From NCBI GenBank assembly GCA_036821485.1, contig DAISJM010000009.1, positions 1 to 64,000 of the forward strand: DNA of 64,000 nucleotides, given 5' to 3'. The position numbers and the translations under genes were made by a program. Under the pieces are notes generated by a model. The model did not search any database. It saw only the letters and a program-made list of their open reading frames with translations, and had not been told where the DNA came from. The stretch is from DAISJM01 sp036821485 (GTDB taxonomy: Bacteria > Verrucomicrobiota > Kiritimatiellia > CAIQIC01 > JAGNIJ01). Positions 44,939 through 54,560 of this stretch are shown here, one piece after another. The number at the start of each line of letters is the position of its first letter. Position 1 is the first letter of the stretch.

Positions 44939-45991
44939 ATGACAAAGCAGGATTCACAGAAGCCGCTGAACATCGTGGAAATCGCCAAGCTGGCCGGCAG
45001 TTCCAAGAGCGCCGTCAGCCGCGTCCTCCACAACCAGTCCGGCGTTGCGGCAGACATCCGGGCACGCATCCAGCACATCATGCGCGTGCATCATTACCGC
45101 CCCAGCCTCTTTGGCCGCGGTCTCAAGGGCGCCCGCAGCGGCGTCATCGGCGTGCTCGGCCGTTTCATGGAAAGCGGCTTCACGGCAGAAGTAATCCGCG
45201 GCATCGATGACGAGGTAAAGAAGCACGGCGGGCACCTCCTCTGCACCTTCGCGCCCGGCATTGACGAATACATCGATTTCTGGCGGAGCTTCGTCTCCGG
45301 GCGCCAAGTGGACGGGCTGATCTTGATCGCTCCCCCGGTCGACATTTTCTCGCACGAGATCACCTCGTACGACCGGCCTGTCGTGCTCTGCGCGGCCGAA
45401 CCACCCAGGAACGCCAAGACTTGGGCTGCAGCCGGCGCCGTCACCCTCGACAACGAAACGCCCATGCGGGAACTCATCCATCATCTTGTCGTCAAGGGAT
45501 GCCGCCGCATCGTCCACCTCGCGGGCCAGCCCGACATCTTCGACACGCACGAGCGTGTTCGCTGTTTCAAGGATGCCGTGGCCCAACACCCCGGGATCAC
45601 CGGGACCGTGCTTCAAGGCGCATGGATTCCCAAACTCGCGCGCTCCGTCGTAACCCAGTACCTCGACACCCACGCCACGTGGCCGGACGCCTTCGTGGCC
45701 TTCAACGATGCCATAGCCCTCGGCACGCTTCAGGCCTTGCAGGACATCAACGTGCCGGTCCCCCAGAAAATCTCCGTCGCAGGTTGGGACGACATCCCGT
45801 TTGCCGACTTCGCCGGGCTTACGACTGTCCACCTGCCTATGCTCGAGATGGGATGGCAGATCACCCGCATGCTCTACGGACTTGTCGAGGACGGCGGCAA
45901 AAGAATCCCCCACCGGACCGTTCTGGATATGCCCCTGAAAGTCCGTCGCTCCACACAGCGCCCGCCGGGGACTGCTGCCGCCGAGGAATAA
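44939..45991 (+). CDS. LacI-family transcriptional regulator (350 aa)
   Basis: N-terminal helix-turn-helix NIVEIAKLAGSSKSAVSRVL (about 11-30) and hinge SLFGRGLKGARSGVIGVL, then a periplasmic-binding-protein-like ligand domain with DAFVAFNDAIALGTLQAL and ISVAGWDDIPFADF. Start ATG 44939 has GGGGG upstream; the open frame begins earlier at 44882 with no signal. It is divergent from the 56-aa gene and followed by the FprA-type flavoprotein 74 bases on. No sugar genes are adjacent, so its regulon is not evident. Confidence 0.9.
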   Translation: MTKQDSQKPLNIVEIAKLAGSSKSAVSRVLHNQSGVAADIRARIQHIMRVHHYRPSLFGRGLKGARSGVIGVLGRFMESGFTAEVIRGIDDEVKKHGGHLLCTFAPGIDEYIDFWRSFVSGRQVDGLILIAPPVDIFSHEITSYDRPVVLCAAEPPRNAKTWAAAGAVTLDNETPMRELIHHLVVKGCRRIVHLAGQPDIFDTHERVRCFKDAVAQHPGITGTVLQGAWIPKLARSVVTQYLDTHATWPDAFVAFNDAIALGTLQALQDINVPVPQKISVAGWDDIPFADFAGLTTVHLPMLEMGWQITRMLYGLVEDGGKRIPHRTVLDMPLKVRRSTQRPPGTAAAEE

Positions 45992-46005
45992 TCGCCACCC
46001 CCCCC

Positions 46006-46033
46006 TTTGCAATCGGGCGGGCGATGCTATATG
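46006..46033 (+). promoter_or_regulatory. Possible promoter for the flavoprotein gene
   Basis: TTTGCA (46006-46011) and TATATG (46028-46033) are 16 bases apart, each matching four of six consensus positions, ahead of the start at 46066. Confidence 0.3.
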
Positions 46034-46065
46034 TTGCCCACGATTTGAAGCCAGGAGTGTGATTC

Positions 46066-47241
46066 ATGAGCATGAGAAAGATTACCGAAGGTGTACATTG
46101 GTGCGGCGTCGTGGATTGGGACCGGCGCTCGTTCGACGCGTTGATCCCCCTACCCGACGGCACCAGCTACAATGCCTATCTTGTCCAGGGTTCGGAAAAG
46201 ACCGCGCTGCTCGATGGCGTGGATGATGCCAAGACCGGGCTCTTGCTCGAGACTCTTCGTGACATACCCCGGATCGATTACATCGTTTCCCATCACGCGG
46301 AACAGGACCACTCCGGCGCACTGCCCGAGTTGATGAAGCGCTTCCCGGAGGCGAAACTTCTTGCCTCTGTGCCCGGCCGCAAATTCCTGCTCGATCTGCT
46401 CGACCTGCCCGAGGACCGCGTGGTGGCTGTCAAGGAAGGCGAGACCGTTGACCTCGGCGGCAAGACGCTTCGATTTCTGATGACGCCCTGGGTGCACTGG
46501 CCGGAAACGATGAGCACCTATCTCGAACAGGACAAAATCCTGTTCTCGTGCGATTTCTACGGCTCGCATCTCGCGACATCCGAACTTGTCGCCCGCGAAG
46601 GCGTCCGCGTTTATCGCGCTGCGAAACTCTACTACGCGCAGATCATGATGCCCTACGCCAAGCAGGTGGCGAAGAACATCGAGAAGGTCTCCGCCCTGGA
46701 CATCAAGTGGATCGCACCAAGCCACGGACCCATCTACGACAAGCCCGAGATCGTGATGAACGCGTGGAAAGAATGGAACAACGGCGCACCGCAGAATCTT
46801 GCCGTCGTGGCCTATGTGTCGATGCACAACAGCACGCGGAAAATGGCGGAACGGCTCGTGGACGGACTGATCGCCCGCGGCATCAGCGTTCGCCAATTTG
46901 ATCTGACCTCGGCGGATCTCGGCGAGATCGCCATGGCTCTCGTCGATGCGTCCACGATTCTGTTGGGCACCCCCGCGGTACTCAACGGCGTGCATCCGCT
47001 CGCTGCCCACGCGGCCTATGTCATCAACGCACTGAATCCCAAGGCAAAGTTCGCAGCCGTCTTTGGCTCCTATGGCTGGGGATCGAAAGCGCTGGATAAT
47101 CCGGCTTCGCTCATGCCCGGCCTGCAGGTTGAATGGCTGCCACCGGTACTGGCAAAAGGTGTGCCGCGCGCGCCCGAGTTTCAGGCATTGGATCAACTGG
47201 TCGCCACCGTGGCCGCAAGACACGGCAGCACCGCCCCCTGA
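46066..47241 (+). CDS. FprA-family A-type flavoprotein, diiron oxygen or NO reductase (391 aa)
   Basis: Cytoplasmic flavodiiron protein detoxifying O2 or NO in anaerobes. The metallo-beta-lactamase-like part carries H77-x-E79-x-D81-H82 (HHAEQDHSG), a histidine in TPWVHWPETM, the bridging aspartate in FSCDFYGSH and a final ligand in PSHGPIY. A flavodoxin domain follows (about 250-391; AYVSMHNSTRKMAERL binds FMN phosphate). No rubredoxin domain is fused, so electrons come from a separate rubredoxin or similar carrier. GGAG precedes ATG 46066. It converges with the pseudouridine synthase gene with a 9-base gap. Confidence 0.93.
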   Translation: MSMRKITEGVHWCGVVDWDRRSFDALIPLPDGTSYNAYLVQGSEKTALLDGVDDAKTGLLLETLRDIPRIDYIVSHHAEQDHSGALPELMKRFPEAKLLASVPGRKFLLDLLDLPEDRVVAVKEGETVDLGGKTLRFLMTPWVHWPETMSTYLEQDKILFSCDFYGSHLATSELVAREGVRVYRAAKLYYAQIMMPYAKQVAKNIEKVSALDIKWIAPSHGPIYDKPEIVMNAWKEWNNGAPQNLAVVAYVSMHNSTRKMAERLVDGLIARGISVRQFDLTSADLGEIAMALVDASTILLGTPAVLNGVHPLAAHAAYVINALNPKAKFAAVFGSYGWGSKALDNPASLMPGLQVEWLPPVLAKGVPRAPEFQALDQLVATVAARHGSTAP

Positions 47242-47250
47242 CCTTGTGCT

Positions 47251-48186
47251 TCAGGCCAGTAATGCCAATGCTGCGCGCAGATCCTGCGGCAGGGGCGACT
47301 CGAATCTTGTCTCCTGCCCCGCAGGATGCTTCAGAACCATGCCCGACGCGTGAAGAAACTGCCTCGTCAGCCCAAGCTCCGCATGGCCCGCGCCGTAGAG
47401 CGCATCGCCCACAATCGGCCAGCCCGCCGCCGCGAGCTGACATCGAATCTGGTGGGTTACTCCCGTGTGAATCAACACATCGAGCAGTGTGTGCGCGGCG
47501 AATGACTGCTTCACCGCGTACTCGGTCACCGCGCGCATAGTCTTCAGTTTCTCGGCGCGCTCGCCCGGCTCGACCACAACCATGTGATGCCCCTCACCAC
47601 GGCGATGGGCCAGGAAATGCTCGAGCCGACCGGCCTCCCTCACCACACCACACACGAGTGCCGTGTACTCCTTTCGGACACGCCGCGCTCTGAACTCCTC
47701 GCGAAGAAACGCGTAAACCTCGGCCGAACGGGCGGCGATCACGAGCCCCGACGTGTCGGTATCGATCCGATGAATCAGCGCAGGGAAGAGAAGGTCGTCG
47801 CCGATGCGGGCGAGGTCCGGATAACGCGCCACCATCCCATTGGCGAGCGTGCCCTTCTCCCCCGGCTTCAGAGGATGAACAGGCATGCCCGATGGCTTGT
47901 CGAAGACCACCATCGCGTCGTCTTCGTGGATGATGGAGAGCGTGACAAAAGGATCAGGCATGACCACCAGATCCGATTTCTCGAAGAGCTCTTCGACGCG
48001 GACTTCGTCACCCGCCTGCAGTCGCACGCCTTTGACGGATCTTCTGCCGTTCAACAGGATCACGCCCTGCGCTACGGCTTCCTCCGCAAGGGAACGCGTT
48101 GAAGAAGGCACGCGCTTCAGCACAAACAGGTCGAGACGCGAACCCGCATCAGACGAATCAACCTTCCATGTCTGGCCGCGGATCAT
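47251..48186 (-). CDS. RluA-family pseudouridine synthase (311 aa)
   Basis: Isomerises uridine in rRNA or tRNA. N-terminal S4-like RNA-binding region (about 14-65; SRLDLFVLKRV), then the synthase motif ALIHRIDTDTSGLVI with catalytic D142, and HTGVTHQIRCQLAAAGWPIVGD. Target (RluC-, RluD- or TruC-like) cannot be decided from sequence. It follows ahcY by 36 bases on the same strand. Confidence 0.92.
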   Translation of the reverse strand: MIRGQTWKVDSSDAGSRLDLFVLKRVPSSTRSLAEEAVAQGVILLNGRRSVKGVRLQAGDEVRVEELFEKSDLVVMPDPFVTLSIIHEDDAMVVFDKPSGMPVHPLKPGEKGTLANGMVARYPDLARIGDDLLFPALIHRIDTDTSGLVIAARSAEVYAFLREEFRARRVRKEYTALVCGVVREAGRLEHFLAHRRGEGHHMVVVEPGERAEKLKTMRAVTEYAVKQSFAAHTLLDVLIHTGVTHQIRCQLAAAGWPIVGDALYGAGHAELGLTRQFLHASGMVLKHPAGQETRFESPLPQDLRAALALLA

Positions 48187-48222
48187 GGAGCTCCAGCGTC
48201 CCGCCGCGGGGCAGGCGTAGGT

Positions 48223-49629
48223 TTAATAACGGTAGTGGTTCGGCTTGAACGGCCCGTTCACGGGCACGCCAAGATAGTCGGCCTGGCGCTTCGTCAGCTT
48301 CTCCAGTTTCACACCCAGCTTGCCAAGGTGCAGGCGCGCCACCATCTCATCGAGATGTTTCGGCAGGGTGTAGACGCCGATCGGGTATTTGCCCTGCTTG
48401 CTGTAAAGCTCGATCTGGGCGAGCGTCTGATTCGAGAAGCTGTTCGACATGACAAAGCTCGGATGGCCCGTCGCGCACCCAAGGTTCACCAGCCGGCCTT
48501 CAGCCAGCAGGATGATTCGCCGCTTGCTCGGGAAGGTGATCTGATGAACCTGCGGCTTGATCTCGGTCCACTTGTACTTCTGAACTTTCTCGACCTGAAT
48601 CTCGCTGTCGAAATGGCCGATGTTGCAGACAATCGCCAGATCCTTCATCTGCAGCATGTGCTTCTCGGTGATCACATCACAGCAGCCGGTCGTCGTGACG
48701 AAGATATCGCCCATCTTGCAGGCCTCATCCATCGTCATCACTTCATAACCTTCCATCGACGCCTGCAATGCGCAGATCGGATCGATTTCGGTGATAATGA
48801 CGCGGGCGCACTGGCCCTTGAGTGACTGGGCGCTCCCCTTGCCCACATCGCCGAACCCGGCGACGACAGCCACCTTGCCGGAAATCATGACATCCGTTGC
48901 CCGCATGATGCCGTCCACCAGCGAGTGCCGGCAGCCGTAGATGTTGTCGAATTTCGACTTGGTGACGGAATCGTTGACGTTGAACGCCGGGAAGAGCAGT
49001 TCGCCCTTCTCCTGCATCTTGTAGAGACGATGCACGCCCGTGGTGGTCTCCTCGCTGACGCCGCGGATATGCTTCGCGATCCGGCTGAACCGTTTTGGGT
49101 CGCGCTTCAGCGCCTTCTTCAGTTGCGCGAGCAAAACCTTCTCTTCGTAGCTGTCGGGCTTGCGGTTGAGGATGGATGGATCCTTCTCGGCCTTGCATCC
49201 GAGGTGCACGAAAAGTGTGGCATCGCCGCCATCGTCGAGAATCATGTTCGGACCGGTGCCCTTGCCCCAGTCGAGGATTCGGTCGGTGTACTCCCAATAC
49301 TGTTCCAGCGATTCACCCTTGAAGGCAAACACCGGCGTGCCGGCCGCGGCAATGGCTGCCGCCGCGTGATCCTGCGTGGAGAAAATGTTGCAGCTCGCCC
49401 AGCGGACCTTGGCCCCAAGGGCCTGAAGGGTTTCAATCAGCACCGCCGTCTGAATCGTCATGTGAAGCGAACCGGTAATCCGCGCGCCCTTGAGCGGTTG
49501 GGCCTTGCGATACCTCTCACGAATGGCCATCAGCCCGGGCATCTCGTGCTCTGCAAGTCCGATCTCCTTGCGACCGAAATCAGCCAGCTTGATATCACGT
49601 ACGACGTAGTCTTTGAATTTAACGGCCAT
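48223..49629 (-). CDS. ahcY: Adenosylhomocysteinase (468 aa)
   Basis: Reversible hydrolysis of S-adenosylhomocysteine to adenosine and homocysteine, relieving product inhibition of methyltransferases. NAD-binding motif GFGDVGKGSAQSLKG, the conserved NVNDSVTKSKFDN stretch and the C-terminal PFKPNHYRY are diagnostic. Of two ATGs, 49629 has AGGAG 7 bases upstream, while 49635 abuts it, so 49629 is used. It lies just after ftsW but has its own promoter candidate. No SAH riboswitch-like structure was recognised in the 87-base leader. Confidence 0.97.
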   Translation of the reverse strand: MAVKFKDYVVRDIKLADFGRKEIGLAEHEMPGLMAIRERYRKAQPLKGARITGSLHMTIQTAVLIETLQALGAKVRWASCNIFSTQDHAAAAIAAAGTPVFAFKGESLEQYWEYTDRILDWGKGTGPNMILDDGGDATLFVHLGCKAEKDPSILNRKPDSYEEKVLLAQLKKALKRDPKRFSRIAKHIRGVSEETTTGVHRLYKMQEKGELLFPAFNVNDSVTKSKFDNIYGCRHSLVDGIMRATDVMISGKVAVVAGFGDVGKGSAQSLKGQCARVIITEIDPICALQASMEGYEVMTMDEACKMGDIFVTTTGCCDVITEKHMLQMKDLAIVCNIGHFDSEIQVEKVQKYKWTEIKPQVHQITFPSKRRIILLAEGRLVNLGCATGHPSFVMSNSFSNQTLAQIELYSKQGKYPIGVYTLPKHLDEMVARLHLGKLGVKLEKLTKRQADYLGVPVNGPFKPNHYRY

Positions 49630-49656
49630 GGTCATCTCCTGTTGAACGAGAGGGGC

Positions 49657-49685
49657 AACATAATCGACGTTCGCAGAAAACTCAA
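49657..49685 (-). promoter_or_regulatory. Candidate sigma-70-type promoter of ahcY
   Basis: On the minus strand TTGAGT (49680-49685) and TATGTT (49657-49662) are separated by 17 bases. Each matches four of six consensus positions. It lies between the ftsW stop and the ahcY start. Confidence 0.45.
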
Positions 49686-49716
49686 GAAAGAGCGTACGGG
49701 CTTCACCGGGACCCGC

Positions 49717-50859
49717 TCACACGCTGTGTGCGGCGTCCTTGAAATAGCGGGCTTCGTCCGGCTCGCCATCGTCACCCACCTGGCGCGCAATGTTCACCAA
49801 CACTCCCACCATGGCAAGCGAAACGACGAGGCTCGTGCCGCCGTAACTGATGAAAGGCAGCGGCAGGCCCTTGGTCGGCAGGCTACCGGTGACCACCCCA
49901 ATGTTGATTGCAGCCTGCACCACGGTCATCAGCGTCAGGCCCAACCCCAGCAACCGACCAAACTGATCGGGTGCACGGAAACTGATTCGCACGCCGCAGA
50001 TGAAGAACCCCAGGAACAACACCACCACAAGTATGGAGGCTGCCATCCCCAGCTCTTCACCAAGAATCGCAAAGATGAAGTCCGTGTGCGCTTCGGGCAG
50101 GTAGAACCGCTTCTGGAGACTCTGCCCCAGCCCGACGCCTGACCCACCCCCCACGACGAACGCGTAGATGGCGTTCAACAACTGAAAGGCTTCGTCCTTT
50201 GCATACTTCTCCGGATTGAGGAAGGCGGTGATGCGCCTCATGCGTTCCGCGTTCTGCATGATCGCCAGCGAGAAACCCGCCAGTCCCACGGCCGCCGATA
50301 CGGCCAGGTAACTCACCCGCGTGCCCGCGACAAACATCATGGTCATGCCCACCACGGCAATGAGCATCGTGGTGCCGAAATCAGGCTCAATGAAGATCAG
50401 CCCCAGCGTGGCCCCCAGGCATAGCAATGGTGTGACGAGCCCCAGGCGCAATTCATGCGCATGGCGCTGAATGCGCGCCATCCACCAGCCGAGGAACAGG
50501 ACTGTCGTGAACTTCGTCAGCTCCGAAGGCTGGAACGTCAACGGACCAAAGCGCAGCCAGCGATAGCTTCCGTTCACGTTGATCCCGATACCCGGAATAA
50601 GCACCATGACCAGCAGGATGACACTCAACCCACCAAGAAAGACCGAAAGGAATCCGCGATAGTACCGGTAATCCACGTTGGCCAGAATCGCGGCAGCGAT
50701 GAATCCGACGAAGAGCGACAGAAGCTGCCGCTTGATGAAATACATCGAGTCTTTGTAGATCGTGCGGCCATGCACACTGCTAGTGCTCGCCAGCATGATA
50801 ATGCCCAGCATTACGAGCACCAACACGATCGTCACCAGGATGCTAGCAGTCTTCCACAT
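49717..50859 (-). CDS. ftsW: Cell-division SEDS glycosyltransferase FtsW (380 aa)
   Basis: Septal peptidoglycan polymerase paired with FtsI. About ten hydrophobic segments, with YRWLRFGPLTFQPSELTKF (about 95-114), LIFIEPDFGTTML and LPTKGLPLPFISYGGTSL. Assigned FtsW rather than RodA because it ends the dcw cluster. The C-terminal cytoplasmic tail (RQVGDDGEPDEARYFKDAA) is short. An unusual 28-base hairpin lies in the spacer before it. Confidence 0.94.
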   Translation of the reverse strand: MWKTASILVTIVLVLVMLGIIMLASTSSVHGRTIYKDSMYFIKRQLLSLFVGFIAAAILANVDYRYYRGFLSVFLGGLSVILLVMVLIPGIGINVNGSYRWLRFGPLTFQPSELTKFTTVLFLGWWMARIQRHAHELRLGLVTPLLCLGATLGLIFIEPDFGTTMLIAVVGMTMMFVAGTRVSYLAVSAAVGLAGFSLAIMQNAERMRRITAFLNPEKYAKDEAFQLLNAIYAFVVGGGSGVGLGQSLQKRFYLPEAHTDFIFAILGEELGMAASILVVVLFLGFFICGVRISFRAPDQFGRLLGLGLTLMTVVQAAINIGVVTGSLPTKGLPLPFISYGGTSLVVSLAMVGVLVNIARQVGDDGEPDEARYFKDAAHSV

Positions 50860-50913
50860 CTGGCCCAGAAAACCTTTGCACGCAGCGCAGCCGTTTACTC
50901 TCTACAACATAAC

Positions 50914-50941
50914 GGGCCGCTCCGAACGTTCGAAGCGGCCC
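50914..50941 (-). repeat. Perfect-arm hairpin between the LysM gene and ftsW
   Basis: GGGCCGCT (50914-50921) pairs with AGCGGCCC (50934-50941), enclosing the palindrome CGAACGTTCG. It lies 25 bases past the LysM-gene stop and 54 before the ftsW start. No T-tract follows on the minus strand, so it is not a standard terminator; it could stabilise or attenuate the mRNA. Confidence 0.6.
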
Positions 50942-50966
50942 GAAATGGTTCATCCGACATTCGGTC

Positions 50967-51944
50967 TTACAGCATCGTCGGCGGAATCTTCAGCTTCTGA
51001 CCCGTCTTCACGCCCTGCGGATCAACAATGCCGTTCAGCCGCATGATGTCTTCTTTGCTCACGATGAAAATCTTCGCGATGCTGTCCAATGTGTCGCCTT
51101 CCTGCACCGTGTAGTCCAATGCGGACTCGTTCGATATGGGTGCCGGGGCCGCAGGAGCCTCCATGGCCGGCGCAGGCGCAACAGGCTGCATGACAACAGG
51201 TTCTGCCGCAGGGGCTTCAGGAGCAACTGGGGCCACAGGCTCAACCGCAGGCGCGGGTACCGGAGCAGGCGCAGCTTCAACGGCGGGAGCCGGAGCGGCC
51301 GCCGCCTTCGGCGCTGCAGCTGACGCACCCGGGATCGCCAACTTCTGGCCAATCATGATCTTGTCGCCCTTGACCTTCGGATTCGCCGCGCGAAGCTCGC
51401 TGAGCTTCACACCGTGTTTGGAAGCAATCTTCGAGAGACTGTCGCCCGACTTCACCACGTAGGCATTACCACCTGCAACCGGCTCTGACTTCGGGGTGGA
51501 CTTCTTTGTCGGCGCAGCAGCCTTCGGCTTGGAGGTGGTGGTCGTCGTTCCGGTGTACCCCGGGAGGACGAGCTTCTGCCCGATGCGAATCTTGTTGGCA
51601 TCCTTGATGCCGTTCAACTCCGCAATCTCGCGTGAGCTGACACCAACCTTGCTCGCGATTTTCGAAAGTGAATCTCCGTTCTGCACGACGTACGTCTTGC
51701 CCGGGGCCGGCACAGCCATCGTCGGCGCGGATTCAATCGGCGACGGCGGCTGGAAGACAGGCCGCGAAGGCGCAAGGACTACCGCGTCCTCCGGAGGTGT
51801 AACCTCCCGCGGCGGCATGATCGGAGCCGGCGGCGGCTCAACAACGCCCGCGCGTTTCGTCCCACATCCCTGGATGAACATCACTGCACCAATGGCCATC
51901 ACGTGTACGGCTACAACAACGGACACCAAAACCGGGGCTCTCAT
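50967..51944 (-). CDS. Triple-LysM cell-wall protein, probable lipoprotein (325 aa)
   Basis: Three LysM peptidoglycan-binding domains: YVVQNGDSLSKIASKVGVS, YVVKSGDSLSKIASKHGVK and YTVQEGDTLDSIAKIFIVS, each ending in IGQKL/TGQKL. An alanine-proline-rich linker lies between the second and third. The N-terminus has a hydrophobic helix ending MFIQGCG, close to a lipobox, so it may be lipid-anchored. Start ATG 51944 has AAGGAGAG upstream; the alternative ATG 52004 overlaps the murD stop as ATGA. No enzymatic domain is present. Its place between murD and ftsW suggests a division or wall-anchoring role. Confidence 0.88.
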   Translation of the reverse strand: MRAPVLVSVVVAVHVMAIGAVMFIQGCGTKRAGVVEPPPAPIMPPREVTPPEDAVVLAPSRPVFQPPSPIESAPTMAVPAPGKTYVVQNGDSLSKIASKVGVSSREIAELNGIKDANKIRIGQKLVLPGYTGTTTTTSKPKAAAPTKKSTPKSEPVAGGNAYVVKSGDSLSKIASKHGVKLSELRAANPKVKGDKIMIGQKLAIPGASAAAPKAAAAPAPAVEAAPAPVPAPAVEPVAPVAPEAPAAEPVVMQPVAPAPAMEAPAAPAPISNESALDYTVQEGDTLDSIAKIFIVSKEDIMRLNGIVDPQGVKTGQKLKIPPTML

Positions 51945-52000
51945 TCCATCTCTCCTTCTTGCATCCTTAGACTGAAGTATGTCGCTCCAGGTCAGGCGAT

Positions 52001-53341
52001 TCATGTTTCACTCTCCTCAACCAGGCCCATCACGAGTTTCCGGAAGACATCTCCCCTCTCCTCGTAGTTACGAAACTGGTCAAAACTCGCACAGGCCGGC
52101 GAAAGCAAAATCGTCTCACCCGCACAAGCATCATTCCAAGCTTTTCGCAACGCGGCATCAAGCGTCCCGCAGACAAAGCAGGGCACGACGCCAGACCAAG
52201 CCGAGGACATTTCCTCACTTGCTTGCCCGATAAGGTAAACCCCGCTTGCCCTTTCTACCAGCAATTCTTTGACGAAGGAAAAATCTTTTTCCTTGACCAG
52301 CCCGCCAGCGATAAGCCGCGCATTCCCAGGCATCATCCGAAGTGCAGCGGCCATGGCTGACAAGTTCGTCGCTTTGGAGTCGTTGACGAAGCGGATACCG
52401 CGGGACTCCGCGATGAGTTCCATCCTGTGTGGCAAGGCCTTGAAGGCGTGCGCAGCACGCACCGCGCACGTCGGATCTACCCCGCAGGCCTGCAGCCCAC
52501 CCACGACAGCCGCCGCAGCCAGACCCAGTACTTCGTTGCCGAAATACGTGCCCCGGAAATCAGCCACGGCGCGGTGATCGGCCCACACCTGTCCCTCCTC
52601 GTAACGGAAATCCGACCGCGCTCCCGCTCCAAAAGTTCTCCATCGACCTTTCCCGCCGGAGAAGGCCTTGATGCTTTTCAGCAGGCTGAGGGGAACCAGC
52701 CCCACATCCTTCTCATGCATCGCGGAAAACATCTTCGACTTCAACTGCGTGTAGAGCTGCATGTCGCCATGCCGGTCCAGATGGTTCGGGTTGATGTTCA
52801 GCAGAATGCCAACCTCGGGTCGAAAAGCCACAGCCGACTCCATCTGAAAGGAACTGACCTCCAAGACCAGCCAGTCCAAATCACGTCGTTCTCTCACGAC
52901 AGCCGAAACAGCCGGCCCATAGTTGCCTGCCGGAGCCGCCTTCAACCCCGCCGCCTGCAACGACTCCACCATCCACTTAACCACCGTACTTTTCCCATTC
53001 GATCCGGTGACGGCCACCACTTTGCAGGACCTGCGACTCCATCCTAACTCCAGTTCAGAGATGACCGGGATGCCGCGTTGGCGCAGATCGAGAATCCACG
53101 GAGAGGTCACCGGAATGCCCGGACTCACCACTCCAACATCGAACGATCCGGCAGGAACATCCTTCGCGCCGAGCATCACGCGAATTCCCCGCGCTTCAAG
53201 TTCTGCCTTGCGCTGCTGCAACCCGGAATGATCGCCTGCGTCAATGACCACGACATCTGCGCCTTCATCGCGCAGCAGTTCGGCAGCAGCCGCCCCGCTC
53301 CCGCCCAAACCGACAACCAAAGCATGTCGATACGTCTTCAT
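52001..53341 (-). CDS. murD: UDP-N-acetylmuramoyl-L-alanine--D-glutamate ligase (446 aa)
   Basis: Adds D-glutamate to UDP-MurNAc-L-Ala. Rossmann-like N-terminus (VVGLGGSGAAAAELL), P-loop VTGSNGKSTVVKW (111-123), and C-terminal FVNDSKATNLSAMAAAL as in MurD. The length is normal. It follows mraY by 69 bases; its stop overlaps an alternative start of the LysM gene. Confidence 0.96.
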   Translation of the reverse strand: MKTYRHALVVGLGGSGAAAAELLRDEGADVVVIDAGDHSGLQQRKAELEARGIRVMLGAKDVPAGSFDVGVVSPGIPVTSPWILDLRQRGIPVISELELGWSRRSCKVVAVTGSNGKSTVVKWMVESLQAAGLKAAPAGNYGPAVSAVVRERRDLDWLVLEVSSFQMESAVAFRPEVGILLNINPNHLDRHGDMQLYTQLKSKMFSAMHEKDVGLVPLSLLKSIKAFSGGKGRWRTFGAGARSDFRYEEGQVWADHRAVADFRGTYFGNEVLGLAAAAVVGGLQACGVDPTCAVRAAHAFKALPHRMELIAESRGIRFVNDSKATNLSAMAAALRMMPGNARLIAGGLVKEKDFSFVKELLVERASGVYLIGQASEEMSSAWSGVVPCFVCGTLDAALRKAWNDACAGETILLSPACASFDQFRNYEERGDVFRKLVMGLVEESET

Positions 53342-53410
53342 AGTCCACGGGCCATGATCGATGCAATGGCTGTCGCCAGCGATCAGCCACTCCCCCTTCT
53401 CTTTTCCGCC

Positions 53411-54550
53411 TTACCTGATCTTCAAAGTCGCCACGCCGATCAGGGCGCAAATGATGGACAGAATCCAGAACCGCGTCGTGATCATGGTCTCCACGACTTC
53501 CACATCCCGATGCTCCTTCTCAGCGAGCTCTTTCTCCATCACTTCAAAATGGTGATGCAACGGCGCGCACTTGAAGATTCGCCGGCCGCCGCTCAACTTG
53601 AAATAGCCCACCTGCATAAGAACACTAAGGGCTTCCATCACAAATACACCGCCCACAATCATGAGCGTCAGTTCCTGCTTGATCAGGATCGCCACCATGG
53701 AAATCGCACCACCCAGCGCGAGGCTCCCCGTATCCCCCATGAACACACGCGCGGGATGACAGTTGAACCAGAGGAAGCCCAGCCCAGCACCCAGCAGGCA
53801 GCCGCAGAACACCGCCAACTCGCCGCTGCCGGCGATGTACGGCACCTGAAGGTACTGTGCAAATCTCATGTGCCCTGCCACGTAGGCCATGACCAGGTAC
53901 GCCACGGCCACGGAGTTGCTGCAACCGATCGCCAGCCCGTCGAGACCGTCGGTCAGGTTGACCGCATTGGTTGAGCCCACCATGACCAACGCGAGAAAGA
54001 CAAACGTGAAGAAGACACCCATGGCCGGCACCAGGGGATCCTTCATGAAGGGCAACATCAGCGCCTGAACATGCTTGCGCGTCTCGGGCCACGCCAGAAG
54101 GATGATCAGAACGATCACCACCCACACGGTCTGAAGCACCAGCTTCGCGCGCGCGCCAAGACCCTTCGACTGTTTCTTCGTGATCTTGAGATAATCGTCG
54201 CGAAAACCCACCGCGCCCATGTAGCACATCGTCGCCAGCGTCAGCAGCACGTAACCATTCAGGGGGATCGCCCAAAGCAGAGCCGAGATCAGCACAGAGA
54301 CAATGATGAGCAAGCCGCCCATCGTCGGCGTGCCCGCCTTCTTGCCATGGAAAATATAGAGCGGCGGCGCCTCATCCTTCCGCACCTGCTGGCCAATCTT
54401 GAACTGGCGGAGCTTGAGAATCATCCACGGACCCACCAGCAGACAGATGAAGAATGCCGTGGCTGCCCCGGCGAGCGCGCGAAAGGTGATGTAGCGAAAT
54501 ACCCTCAGCGGCGAGAACCAGTCCGTTAGATAACTCAGATAGTAGAACAT
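53411..54550 (-). CDS. mraY: Phospho-N-acetylmuramoyl-pentapeptide transferase MraY (379 aa)
   Basis: Integral membrane enzyme making lipid I from UDP-MurNAc-pentapeptide and undecaprenyl phosphate. About ten membrane segments; conserved DDYLKITKKQSKGLGARAK, NAVNLTDGLDGLAIG and the FKCAPLHHHFE histidine motif near the C-terminus. It starts 10 bases after murF, with a GGGGAC site. Confidence 0.97.
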   Translation of the reverse strand: MFYYLSYLTDWFSPLRVFRYITFRALAGAATAFFICLLVGPWMILKLRQFKIGQQVRKDEAPPLYIFHGKKAGTPTMGGLLIIVSVLISALLWAIPLNGYVLLTLATMCYMGAVGFRDDYLKITKKQSKGLGARAKLVLQTVWVVIVLIILLAWPETRKHVQALMLPFMKDPLVPAMGVFFTFVFLALVMVGSTNAVNLTDGLDGLAIGCSNSVAVAYLVMAYVAGHMRFAQYLQVPYIAGSGELAVFCGCLLGAGLGFLWFNCHPARVFMGDTGSLALGGAISMVAILIKQELTLMIVGGVFVMEALSVLMQVGYFKLSGGRRIFKCAPLHHHFEVMEKELAEKEHRDVEVVETMITTRFWILSIICALIGVATLKIR

Positions 54551-54560
54551 GTTGTCCCCA

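Noticed and set aside
49630..49716. SAH riboswitch before ahcY
   Set aside because: The 87-base leader shows a promoter candidate but no pairing pattern that I could match to that riboswitch class.
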